A stretch of DNA of 64,000 nt from UBA1723 sp045629285 (GTDB taxonomy: Bacteria; Bacteroidota; Bacteroidia; Bacteroidales; Paludibacteraceae), in assembly GCA_045629285.1 (NCBI GenBank), contig JAZQQY010000029.1, positions 124,001 to 188,000 of the forward strand, read 5' to 3'. This document shows positions 40,976-48,859 of this stretch, one piece after another. Under the pieces are notes generated by a model. The model had not been told where the DNA came from. It did not search any database and was given only the letters and a program-made list of their open reading frames with translations. Within the stretch, counting starts at the first letter, position 1. Each line of letters opens with the position of its first letter. The position numbers and the translations under genes were made by a program.

Positions 40976-42097
40976 ATGAAAAAAATATCTAAATATTTTA
41001 CAACTACACTATTAGGCACCATGGCTATTCTATCTACAGGATGCGGATCTGACAATAAATTAAAAGACGCAAGTGATGAAAGGATCAAAATTACCGGACG
41101 TGTAGTTTATGAAGGATACCAACGACATCATGAAGACTACACAAGCCCTGCAACTGTGGCCAAATGGTCGTATCCCGGAGTCACAATCTCTACAAAGTTC
41201 AAAGGCACATACATTATGATGTATGCAAAGGAAGAGAGCGGATTCTTTATGGTTGATGTCGACGGAAAACGCAAGAAGATAGAATTCGGGAAAAACGGCG
41301 GCAGTATGATACTTGCCGACAGTCTAGACCCTAATATAGAGCATAGCGTCAAAGTTGTATATTGCAATGAAGGTCACGAACTACAGCCCGAATTCTACGG
41401 CTTCAAGACAGACGGTGATTTATCAAAACCAAATTCCACAGAAAACAAAAACAGATTCTATTTCATCGGCAATTCAATCACATGTGGATATGGTGTAGAC
41501 GGAGACAGAAGTCAGACCTTCAACTACAGCACTGAAGATTTCACTAAGACATTCGCTTACCAAATCTCTGAAAAATACGATGCTGAATATACAGTGTTCG
41601 CAAAATCAGGCTATGGCATATACCGTAATTATGGCGACGTGCGCGAAGGAAGCACCGTCAACATGAGCACACTATACGACTATACTCTATTCACAGACAC
41701 CACATACAAATGGGATCACAACTGTGTAAAAGCCGACGTCGTATTCCTCAACCTAGGCACAAACGACACCAGCGTAGACAACTACGATATTCAGAAATTC
41801 AAATCGGCAGCTTCAAAATTTGTTGCCAGAGTCAGAGCCACAAACCCTGATAGCAAAATTGTTTTGATGACAGGTCCGATGATGCATGGAAAAGCATTGT
41901 CAGACGTGATGACGACACTTGACGAGATTGCATTTCAGATGGTAAAAGACGGAGACAAGAACGTCTTCAGATTCAACTTCACTCCAGACGACGGCAAATT
42001 CGGCTACGGTACCGACTGGCATCCAAGTGCAGAAAAGCAGAATGATATGACACGAGAACTGATTGAGTTTATGGAGAAATACATGATTGCAAAATAA
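40976..42097 (+). CDS. SGNH/GDSL hydrolase lipoprotein, CE2-like esterase
   Basis: 373 residues. A lipobox (LSTGCGSD) indicates an outer-membrane or periplasmic lipoprotein. A beta-sandwich N-terminal domain (about 35-145: KITGRVVYEGY, GVTISTKFKGTYIMMY) as in carbohydrate esterase family 2 precedes the SGNH core: FIGNSITCGYG (Ser nucleophile block), LGTNDTS (Asn block) and DWHPS (Asp-His). CE2 enzymes deacetylate polysaccharides. It lies 27 bases after the DUF4922 gene and probably completes the cluster's extracytoplasmic side. Confidence 0.87.
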   Translation: MKKISKYFTTTLLGTMAILSTGCGSDNKLKDASDERIKITGRVVYEGYQRHHEDYTSPATVAKWSYPGVTISTKFKGTYIMMYAKEESGFFMVDVDGKRKKIEFGKNGGSMILADSLDPNIEHSVKVVYCNEGHELQPEFYGFKTDGDLSKPNSTENKNRFYFIGNSITCGYGVDGDRSQTFNYSTEDFTKTFAYQISEKYDAEYTVFAKSGYGIYRNYGDVREGSTVNMSTLYDYTLFTDTTYKWDHNCVKADVVFLNLGTNDTSVDNYDIQKFKSAASKFVARVRATNPDSKIVLMTGPMMHGKALSDVMTTLDEIAFQMVKDGDKNVFRFNFTPDDGKFGYGTDWHPSAEKQNDMTRELIEFMEKYMIAK

Positions 42098-42122
42098 ACG
42101 AAGAGCGTGTATCAAAAATAAT

Positions 42123-42172
42123 AGCCGTTTCAGAGACTTAACTACATGTTGTTACTCTGGAACGGCTTTGTC
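42123..42172 (+). terminator. long hairpin after the amidase/GT/esterase cluster
   Basis: Thirteen-bp stem AGCCGTTTCAGAG / CTCTGGAACGGCT (one T-G pair) with a 19-base loop, then a weak T-rich tail (TTTGTC). It probably ends the five-gene cluster. Confidence 0.6.
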
Positions 42173-42235
42173 ATAATTCAAAAAAGCGAAAAATGTAAGC
42201 TGTAAAAATCAAGTTTTACATTTTGAAACACCATT

Positions 42236-42583
42236 TTATTGTTTAATCTCTTTTTTTAAAGTGAGGTAACTCCACCATGCCCAACGTTTGCGTTTTGCCA
42301 AATAATAAAGTTTATATTGATTCTCGTAAGCTTCTCTTTCAAACGAAATTCGACGGTAAGCTGCATGTGAATTTCTATATTTAACCAGCCAAACAAGCCA
42401 TTCAATCACATACCAAAGATAGAACGGAATGAAAAGCATCTCCTTCATCTGTGCAGAATGTATTGCCTCATGGTTAATCAAAACCTGATTGACAGTGGCC
42501 TCCTTACGCACAAAAAGCAGAGTAAAAAGGTTGATAGCGGCAAAGCCCTTAGTGGGAAGTATACTGTTTTTGATTATTATCAT
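42236..42583 (-). CDS. small membrane protein with HExxH motif
   Basis: 115 residues. HEAIH at 38-42 (H38, E39, H42) is a zinc-peptidase signature, with a possible third ligand in FEREAYEN (E82/E84). The motif is followed by a hydrophobic segment (FIPFYLWYVIEWLVWLV, 51-67) and a basic C-terminus. It resembles a minimal M48/M56-like membrane metallopeptidase core, though it is too short for a complete member. It starts six bases after the radical SAM gene's stop on the same strand, so the two are co-transcribed. Confidence 0.65.
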   Translation of the reverse strand: MIIIKNSILPTKGFAAINLFTLLFVRKEATVNQVLINHEAIHSAQMKEMLFIPFYLWYVIEWLVWLVKYRNSHAAYRRISFEREAYENQYKLYYLAKRKRWAWWSYLTLKKEIKQ

Positions 42584-42589
42584 ATCCGC

Positions 42590-43417
42590 CTATAAAATAA
42601 AGCCACAGTCACGACAAACAGGATTCACAATCTCATTTCTAGAGAATGCAAGTTTCATCTCGATAGCAACCTTACTATTTATTATCTCTTCCAGAGGTGT
42701 AGTGAATATGTTGCCAAGGGCCATATCTCCGTTTGCATCCAGACAACACGGCACGACACTACCGTCGCACAAAATAGCTATATGATCACGCAACGCATAG
42801 CATTTCTTGTGTTGCAGATCCAACTTCTTTTGTCCTGGCCACGAGAATCTCGCCGCATTCTGCAAGAATATATGATCCTGAATCTTCACATTTCGCGACG
42901 TCGTATCCTCAATCTGCGTAGAAAAATACGAATTGATAGCCCCTTTACAATAATCATTGAAATCTGAAGCACCGTCGGCACCATTATTCCAAAGACGGAA
43001 ACTGAAATATGTATCTTCCGAATATCTCTTGGCAAACGAAAAAACATCATTCATTCTATCCTTCCATTGCTCCGACGGTATATTCTCCGCATATGCATGG
43101 ACAGAGACATTGCACTGACGAATCAGCTTATCGGCAAACACCTGTTCCACCTTCTCCAGCATAGAACCATTAGTTGTCAAGTTCACGTGGAACCCATTGT
43201 CGACAGCCATCTTCACCAATTGACAGAAATGAGGATGGAGAGTAGGTTCACCAAGCACATGAAGATAGATATACTCCGTATAAGGACGTATAGAAAAAAG
43301 TATCGCCGAAAATTCTTCCGGCGATATAAACTTTTTCTTTCTCTGAGAAGACTGACAGAAACTGCATTTGAAATTGCAGACGTTTGTCAACTCTATGTAA
43401 ATCTTCTTAAATCTCAA
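42590..43417 (-). CDS. radical SAM/SPASM domain protein
   Basis: 275 residues. CNFKCSFC (C14, C18, C21) binds the SAM 4Fe-4S cluster. The SPASM-type C-terminus has CYALRDHIAILCDGSVVPCC and CRDCGF, binding an auxiliary cluster. HVLGEPTLHP is the usual GGE-like SAM-binding region. SPASM enzymes modify peptides or proteins (maturases, anaerobic sulfatase-type) or sugars; no precursor peptide was found nearby. It is followed at once by a small HExxH membrane protein gene. The neighbouring five-gene cluster converges on this pair. Confidence 0.87.
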   Translation of the reverse strand: MRFKKIYIELTNVCNFKCSFCQSSQRKKKFISPEEFSAILFSIRPYTEYIYLHVLGEPTLHPHFCQLVKMAVDNGFHVNLTTNGSMLEKVEQVFADKLIRQCNVSVHAYAENIPSEQWKDRMNDVFSFAKRYSEDTYFSFRLWNNGADGASDFNDYCKGAINSYFSTQIEDTTSRNVKIQDHIFLQNAARFSWPGQKKLDLQHKKCYALRDHIAILCDGSVVPCCLDANGDMALGNIFTTPLEEIINSKVAIEMKLAFSRNEIVNPVCRDCGFIL

Positions 43418-43426
43418 CTCTTTCTA

Positions 43427-44164
43427 TTATGGGTTGTACTCCAAGATACCAGTGTTGTAACGAGAGCGTAGAGCCTTGATATACTGGAACTTGTAACCGA
43501 TAGTTGCCATGATCACCATGTTTTGGCAAGAAGTGAAGCCTCTTGAGATACCAGCCTGCCAATACAAACCATTAACAGGTTCTCTCATCATTTCATACAT
43601 GATTTTGAATGACAAACCGTAATCAAACTCATCTGGAATCCAGTCCTTAGTCTGCTCAATGTTTGACTCCCAGTTCTTTCTGAAAATAGATTCTTTATCG
43701 AAAGTACCTACATCCAAAGTCTTACCTGCCACATAACCAGTAACGTACAAACCAAGGCTAGGAGTAAGTCTACCTGGTCCGACATTATAAATGGAATACA
43801 TGATGTCGACAGGAAGTTTCAAACCAATAGCACCAACCTTCACGTCCTGTGATACAGTTGTAAGTTCCAACTTTTCTCCTTCTAGAACAAACTTCTGAGT
43901 GTAAATAAGAGAATCGAGCTTAGAACCTTCAGAACAAATCAACAAACCAGGCTGAATACTCCACTTCGAGTTAAGCTGAATTTCAGCAACTACACCCGCG
44001 TTCATACCATGTTTGAAAGCTGTACCGTAGGCATCATTGAAATCTCCGTTCCACTTAGACATGTTATAGCCAGCCTGCAAACCCATTCGCACCTTAACAT
44101 CAGGCTCCGCAAATATATTTAATGCTGAAATCAGCATTACGATCGAAATTAAAATCCTTTTCAT
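43427..44164 (-). CDS. outer-membrane beta-barrel protein (PorT-like)
   Basis: 245 residues from the ATG at 44162-44164. The signal peptide MKRILISIVMLISALNIFA is followed by a barrel of alternating strands beginning VRMGLQAGYNMSKWNG, with KWSIQPGLLICSEGSKLD and GLKLPVDIMYSIYNV, the pattern of the Bacteroidota outer_membrane_beta-barrel (PF13568) family. The longer frame upstream would run through the promoter (44191-44198), so it is rejected. It ends ten bases before the radical SAM gene but on the same strand, so it may be the first gene of that unit. Ligand unknown. Confidence 0.8.
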   Translation of the reverse strand: MKRILISIVMLISALNIFAEPDVKVRMGLQAGYNMSKWNGDFNDAYGTAFKHGMNAGVVAEIQLNSKWSIQPGLLICSEGSKLDSLIYTQKFVLEGEKLELTTVSQDVKVGAIGLKLPVDIMYSIYNVGPGRLTPSLGLYVTGYVAGKTLDVGTFDKESIFRKNWESNIEQTKDWIPDEFDYGLSFKIMYEMMREPVNGLYWQAGISRGFTSCQNMVIMATIGYKFQYIKALRSRYNTGILEYNP

Positions 44165-44190
44165 CCTTAACAAATTGATACTTATTTGTG

Positions 44191-44198
44191 CAAATGTA
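44191..44198 (-). promoter_or_regulatory. -7 promoter element of the barrel gene
   Basis: TACATTTG on the minus strand, 26 bases before the ATG at 44164. Confidence 0.65.
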
Positions 44199-44309
44199 TT
44201 TATATTTTCCATTTCTGCAAAATTTCTTTCAACTAATGTTATGAACAATTTTAGTTGTTTCAAGACAATAACATAAAAAATAAAAAGCAGAGACTGGCAT
44301 AAACAAAAA

Positions 44310-44332
44310 AAGACGGTCAAAAAGACCGTCTT
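44310..44332 (-). terminator. terminator of the 44361 gene
   Basis: Nine-bp stem AAGACGGTC / GACCGTCTT with a five-base loop; T-rich on the minus strand (plus-strand A-run 44304-44311). Confidence 0.8.
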
Positions 44333-44360
44333 ATAAAATAAAATTGTGAATATTTACAGA

Positions 44361-44972
44361 TTAGAATCTGAACTGGAATTTTGCTGAGATGTTTGGAGTA
44401 CAGTGGCTCTTCATCCAGTCACCCTCAAACTCAACACCAGCACCGATAGCATCATTGAAGTACCAAGTACCACCAGAATACATACCGAAATCTCCATTAA
44501 CGTGATCCCAAGCATCCTTTTCTGCATCTGTCCAATCACCAGTAGGGATAGAAAGAGCAACACCACCGTGGAAACCAAGGTATGTGTCAAGCTTCTTCAA
44601 GAACTGGAAGTGGAAAGCAGAACGAAGAAGGATCAAATGTTCCATAAGACCAAGATCTCTCTTGATACCGTAACCGTTAACATCTCCATGCCACATATCG
44701 TGATCGTAACCACAGATACCGTACTGGAAACCTAGGTCGATACCACCATTGTTACCGAAATTTTTTGTATTGATGAAACCACTAGCAAGACCAGCAGCAC
44801 CATCTACTGTGATCATAGGCATAACTGCATTGTCATCCTCCCAACCAGGAACACCAACGCCAACACCCAACTTGAATCCATCAACCATTGTCATACCAGT
44901 AGCACGGTGCTTACCAGCATTAGCAGACATGAATGTCATAGCAGCAAGTGCAAAAGCCAAAACTTTTTTCAT
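44361..44972 (-). CDS. secreted outer-membrane beta-barrel protein, 203 aa
   Basis: A signal peptide (MKKVLAFALAAMTFMSANA) leads into a Gly- and aromatic-rich mature protein that ends in KFQFRF, the terminal-Phe pattern recognised by the barrel-assembly machinery. Strand segments: GFKLGVGVGVPGW, GIDLGFQYGICGYD, AFHFQFLKKLDTYLGFHGG. It is therefore a small 8-strand-type barrel, OmpA/OmpW-like in size; no closer family is recognised. Codon use is biased to the favoured set, suggesting abundance. It has its own promoter (45002-45009, minus) and terminator. Confidence 0.8.
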   Translation of the reverse strand: MKKVLAFALAAMTFMSANAGKHRATGMTMVDGFKLGVGVGVPGWEDDNAVMPMITVDGAAGLASGFINTKNFGNNGGIDLGFQYGICGYDHDMWHGDVNGYGIKRDLGLMEHLILLRSAFHFQFLKKLDTYLGFHGGVALSIPTGDWTDAEKDAWDHVNGDFGMYSGGTWYFNDAIGAGVEFEGDWMKSHCTPNISAKFQFRF

Positions 44973-45001
44973 TTCCTTTTCCTTTAATGATTAATTTTCT
45001 G

Positions 45002-45009
45002 CAAAGGTA
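45002..45009 (-). promoter_or_regulatory. -7 promoter element of the 44361 barrel gene
   Basis: TACCTTTG on the minus strand, 29 bases before the ATG at 44972. Confidence 0.65.
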
Positions 45010-45166
45010 AGAGATTTTTCAGTTAATGTCAGAAAAATAATGTTAAAAAACATTGTAGTATAACAAAATAGATATTTTTCTTCATGTTTACTTATTTTTT
45101 TTACAAAAAGAAAAGCATTTTAAGTTAGTTTTTCGCAAAAACTATCTTTCTTATTTCAATATTTTA

Positions 45167-45174
45167 TATATTTG
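45167..45174 (+). promoter_or_regulatory. -7 promoter element of tig
   Basis: TATATTTG, giving a leader of about 65 bases before the tig ATG at 45245. Confidence 0.65.
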
Positions 45175-45244
45175 CAACGCTTTTTGCATAGGCACACAAA
45201 ATTGTCAGGCAAAAGTGAGTTAACAGAAAGTAATAATATTTAAT

Positions 45245-46612
45245 ATGAATATCGAAAAGAAAGTAATTGATGAAGTAAGCTTGCAGCTTACACTAAGCAT
45301 CAATGAGGAGGATTACAAGGGAAGAGTTGAGAATGCTCTTCGTTCATACCGTCAGAAGGCTAACATCCCAGGTTTCCGTCCTGGTAAAGCTCCAGCGTCG
45401 TTGATCGACAAGATGTACCGCAAGAGTGCAATGGCAGAAGAGGTTAACAAGTTGGTTCCTGAAATGCTATCTAACTACATCAACGAGAACAAACTTCGTG
45501 TACTTGGCGAGCCTATCTTGGCAGAGGGTCAGGAGTTGCTAGACTTCGAGAAGGATGTAAACTACACTCTTACTTTCGACGTTGCTTTGATTCCTGATTA
45601 CAAGGTATCATTGGACAAGAAGTTCAAGGTTGCTCAGTACGAGATCTCTGTTGACGACAAGATGATCGACGATACAGTTAAGTCATACGCTTCACGCTAC
45701 GGTTCATACTCAGAGGGTGAGACTGTAACAGAGAACGATATCGTCAAGGCAACAGTTGTTGAGCTTGAGAATGGCAAGGAGAAGGAAGGTGGCGTTAAGG
45801 TAGAAGAGGCTATCCTTTCACCAAAATATTTGAAGGACGAGGCTCAGAAGAAGTTGTTCATCGGCGCAAAGAAGGGTGCTAAGCTAGCTATCTCTTTGAA
45901 GGCTGCTATGGACGGCAACGAGGCTGAGATCGCTTCATTCTTGAAGATTAAGAAGGAGGAGGTTGCTAACGTTAACGACGAGCTATCACTTGAGATCACT
46001 TCTATCTCTCACTACACAGAGGCTGAGGTTAACCAGGAGTTGTTCGACAAGGCACTTGGTGAGGGCGCAGTAAAGAACGAGGCTGAATTCAGAGCTAAGA
46101 TCAAGGAGGAGCTTCAGGGTTCTCTAACTGCTGACAGCGACTACAAGCTAGGACTTGACATCAGAGACGCAGTTCTTGCTCAGATCAAGGACCAGAAGTT
46201 CCCAGATGCTATCTTCAAGAGATTCTTGAAGCTTAACAACAAGGAGCAGGCTGACAAATTGTCTGATGAGGACTTCGACAAGTCATACGATAACGAGATC
46301 GACGAGATGAAGTGGATGCTTTACAAGGATGCTGTTCTTGTAGAGAACAAAGCTAAGATCGAGCAGGCTGACGTAATCGCATTCTGCAAGAAGGTAGCTA
46401 AGGCTCAGTTCGCTCAGTATGGTATGGTTGCAGTTCCAGACGATGTATTGGAGAACTACGCACGTGAGATGATGAAGAACTCACAGCAGAGCCAGCAGAT
46501 CGTTGAGAACATCAAGAACGAGAAGTTCATCGAGATTGCTAAGTCTAACATCACACTAGAGAAGAAAGCAATTTCTTTGGATGAGTTCAGCGCAATGTTC
46601 CAGAACAAGTAA
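45245..46612 (+). CDS. tig: trigger factor
   Basis: 455-residue ribosome-associated chaperone. The N-terminal ribosome-binding domain has the loop PGFRPGKAPASLIDKMYRKS (the GFRPGKAP signature). The middle, peptidyl-prolyl isomerase-type region is divergent, and the C-terminal arms are helical and charged. Codon use is the most extreme in the window (AAG, GAG, GCT, GTT), as expected for an abundant protein. It is followed by a repeat-derived terminator and then clpP and clpX, an arrangement conserved in many bacteria for folding and degradation of new proteins. Confidence 0.94.
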   Translation: MNIEKKVIDEVSLQLTLSINEEDYKGRVENALRSYRQKANIPGFRPGKAPASLIDKMYRKSAMAEEVNKLVPEMLSNYINENKLRVLGEPILAEGQELLDFEKDVNYTLTFDVALIPDYKVSLDKKFKVAQYEISVDDKMIDDTVKSYASRYGSYSEGETVTENDIVKATVVELENGKEKEGGVKVEEAILSPKYLKDEAQKKLFIGAKKGAKLAISLKAAMDGNEAEIASFLKIKKEEVANVNDELSLEITSISHYTEAEVNQELFDKALGEGAVKNEAEFRAKIKEELQGSLTADSDYKLGLDIRDAVLAQIKDQKFPDAIFKRFLKLNNKEQADKLSDEDFDKSYDNEIDEMKWMLYKDAVLVENKAKIEQADVIAFCKKVAKAQFAQYGMVAVPDDVLENYAREMMKNSQQSQQIVENIKNEKFIEIAKSNITLEKKAISLDEFSAMFQNK

Positions 46613-46638
46613 TAGAACAGATTAAATCTGACTATATA

Positions 46639-46671
46639 AGAGACGTCGTTTATCGGCGTCTCTTTTTTTAC
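46639..46671 (+). terminator. repeat-derived terminator after tig (AGACG/CGTCT copy 7)
   Basis: Ten-bp stem AGAGACGTCG / CGGCGTCTCT (one wobble), loop TTTAT, then seven T. Confidence 0.85.
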
Positions 46672-46846
46672 CATCAATGAATAATTATGCCGTTCAGCAT
46701 GCTTTTGCACAAAAACAAAGAAAAATTAGATATTTCAATATAGCATTTTAGTCCTAAAAGTTGTCAAAAACGACATTTTTCGAAAAAAGTTTAGTTTCAA
46801 GCAAAAAAAATGCCTTTTAAAATTGGATATTGAGATAATATTTCTT

Positions 46847-46854
46847 TAAGTTTG
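46847..46854 (+). promoter_or_regulatory. -7 promoter element of clpP-clpX
   Basis: TAAGTTTG, 25 bases before the ATG at 46879. It overlaps the alternative upstream start (46852) and so rules it out. Confidence 0.65.
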
Positions 46855-46878
46855 CATATAAGGAAAAATGAAAGGAAA

Positions 46879-47550
46879 ATGAAAAACGATTTTAGAAAAT
46901 TCGCAGTTGGTCATTTAGGAATGAACGGTCTAGCATTAGACCAGTACACATCCCAAATATCAGATAGCTATATATCTCCGAGCATTTTGGAGGAGCGTCA
47001 GCTCAACGTCACACAGATGGATGTATTCTCTCGTCTTATGATGGACAGAATCATTTTCCTAGGTGATCAGATTGATTCATATACAGCAAACGTTGTTCAG
47101 GCTCAGCTTCTATATCTAGAGTCAGCCAACCCAGGAAAGGATATTTCAATCTACTTGAACTCGCCTGGTGGTTCGGTATATGACGGTCTTGGAATTTATG
47201 ACACTATGCAGTTTATCTCTTCTGACGTGTCTACAATTTGTACAGGTCTTGCCGCATCCATGGCATCTGTATTGCTAGTGTCAGGAGCAAAGGGCAAGAG
47301 ATATGCATTGAAGCACTCACGTGTAATGATTCACCAGCCTATGGGTGGAGCTCAGGGTCAGGCATCAGATATCGAAATCACAGCTCGCGAAATCTTGAAA
47401 TTGAAGCAGGAGCTATATACAATCATCGCAGACCACTCTGGCCAGACATTCGATAAAGTGTGGGCAGACTCAGACCGCGACTGTTGGATGACAGCAGAAG
47501 AGGCTAAGGAATACGGTATGATTGATGAGGTGCTAGTGAAGATGAAATAA
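46879..47550 (+). CDS. clpP: ATP-dependent Clp protease proteolytic subunit
   Basis: 223-residue serine protease forming the double-heptamer chamber. Catalytic Ser127 (GLAASMAS), His152 (MIHQPMGG) and an Asp near 201 (WADSDRDCWM region) are in place, with SPGGSVYDGLGIYDTM before them. The first ~30 residues are a propeptide-like extension longer than in E. coli, as is common in Bacteroidota. ATG 46879 is used because an earlier ATG-less start would lie inside the promoter. It is followed three bases later by clpX. Confidence 0.96.
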   Translation: MKNDFRKFAVGHLGMNGLALDQYTSQISDSYISPSILEERQLNVTQMDVFSRLMMDRIIFLGDQIDSYTANVVQAQLLYLESANPGKDISIYLNSPGGSVYDGLGIYDTMQFISSDVSTICTGLAASMASVLLVSGAKGKRYALKHSRVMIHQPMGGAQGQASDIEITAREILKLKQELYTIIADHSGQTFDKVWADSDRDCWMTAEEAKEYGMIDEVLVKMK

Positions 47551-47553
47551 AAT

Positions 47554-48786
47554 ATGGCAGGGCATAACACTGATAGATGCAGTTTCTGTGGACGCACATC
47601 CAAAGAGTGCAACGTACTTCTTGAAGGATTGAGCGGAAAAATTTGTGACGTTTGTGTGCAGCAGGCATACACAATGTTGCCAAACCTCACAGCAGAAAAG
47701 ACAGGGAAAAACAAATCCGGATTCGACGGCAAATTGCCAACTCCCAAGGAGATAGTCGAATATATGGATCAATATGTAATCGGTCAGGAGACAGCAAAAA
47801 AAGTATTGTCGGTAGCTGTTTACAACCATTACAAACGTTTGAAGCAAGACGTTGAAGACGACGGTGTTGAGATTGAGAAGTCAAACATCATCATGGTCGG
47901 ACCGACAGGTACAGGTAAGACATTACTTGCCCGCACCATTGCAAAACTACTTAACGTGCCATTCACAATCGTAGATGCGACTGTATTCACAGAAGCCGGT
48001 TACGTAGGAGAGGATATCGAAAGTATCCTGACACGTTTGTTGCAGGTTTCAGACTACGATGTTGAGTCGGCCCAGAGAGGAATCGTCTTCATCGATGAAA
48101 TAGATAAGATAGCAAGAAAAGGCGATAATCCGTCCATCACAAGAGATGTGAGCGGAGAAGGTGTTCAGCAGGGATTGTTGAAATTGTTGGAGGGTTCGAT
48201 TGTGAACGTACCGCCACAGGGAGGAAGAAAACACCCAGACCAGAAGATGATCCAAGTAGACACGAAGAATATTCTATTTATATGCGGAGGAGCATTTGAC
48301 GGCATCGAAAGAAAGATTGCCATGAGAATGAATACCAAAGCTGTCGGATATAGCGTGGCTAGAGGAAAGAACGCACAGATTTCACTTGACGACATCATCA
48401 AATATGTGTCGCCGCACGATTTGAAATCATTCGGTTTGATTCCAGAAATAATCGGACGTCTTCCATTGTTGACACATCTAGACAAACTTGATTCGGCTGC
48501 ATTAAGAAGAATTTTGGTTGAACCCAAAAATTCTATCATCAAGCAATATATCAAGTTGATGGACATGGACGGTGTGGCACTTACATTTGCCGACGACACT
48601 CTTGATCTGATTGTAGAAAAGACAGTTGAGTGCAAACTTGGAGCACGAGGTCTTAGATCGATCGTTGAGATGATCATGACAGATGTTATGTTTGAAACTC
48701 CGTCTAAGAAAGTCAAGAGCGTTGAAATCACAAAAGATTATGCGCTTAAGAAGCTTGAAAATCTAAGTTTAACAGCAGAATCCTAA
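47554..48786 (+). CDS. clpX: ATP-dependent Clp protease ATP-binding subunit ClpX
   Basis: 410-residue AAA+ unfoldase that feeds ssrA-tagged and other substrates to ClpP. The N-terminal zinc domain has C9, C12, C31 and C34. Walker A is GPTGTGKT at 116-123, followed by AGYVGEDIESIL (pore loop), FIDEIDKIAR (Walker B) and RDVSGEGVQQGLLKLLEG. The ClpP-docking IGF-like loop lies in the usual place (MKMNTKAVGY region) but its tripeptide was not verified. Three bases after clpP, thus one operon. Length is normal. Confidence 0.97.
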   Translation: MAGHNTDRCSFCGRTSKECNVLLEGLSGKICDVCVQQAYTMLPNLTAEKTGKNKSGFDGKLPTPKEIVEYMDQYVIGQETAKKVLSVAVYNHYKRLKQDVEDDGVEIEKSNIIMVGPTGTGKTLLARTIAKLLNVPFTIVDATVFTEAGYVGEDIESILTRLLQVSDYDVESAQRGIVFIDEIDKIARKGDNPSITRDVSGEGVQQGLLKLLEGSIVNVPPQGGRKHPDQKMIQVDTKNILFICGGAFDGIERKIAMRMNTKAVGYSVARGKNAQISLDDIIKYVSPHDLKSFGLIPEIIGRLPLLTHLDKLDSAALRRILVEPKNSIIKQYIKLMDMDGVALTFADDTLDLIVEKTVECKLGARGLRSIVEMIMTDVMFETPSKKVKSVEITKDYALKKLENLSLTAES

Positions 48787-48823
48787 ATATCATTCGATAT
48801 TATGAAAATGAGATTGAAAGAAT

Positions 48824-48854
48824 TTTGCGTTTGTGTAATTTAGTATTAAATTTG
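48824..48854 (+). promoter_or_regulatory. recQ promoter (-33 and -7) with almost no leader
   Basis: TTTG 48824-48827, 19-base spacer, TAAATTTG 48847-48854. The -7 box ends six bases before the recQ ATG, so the transcript would start at or within a few bases of the start codon. Confidence 0.65.
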
Positions 48855-48859
48855 GAGAT

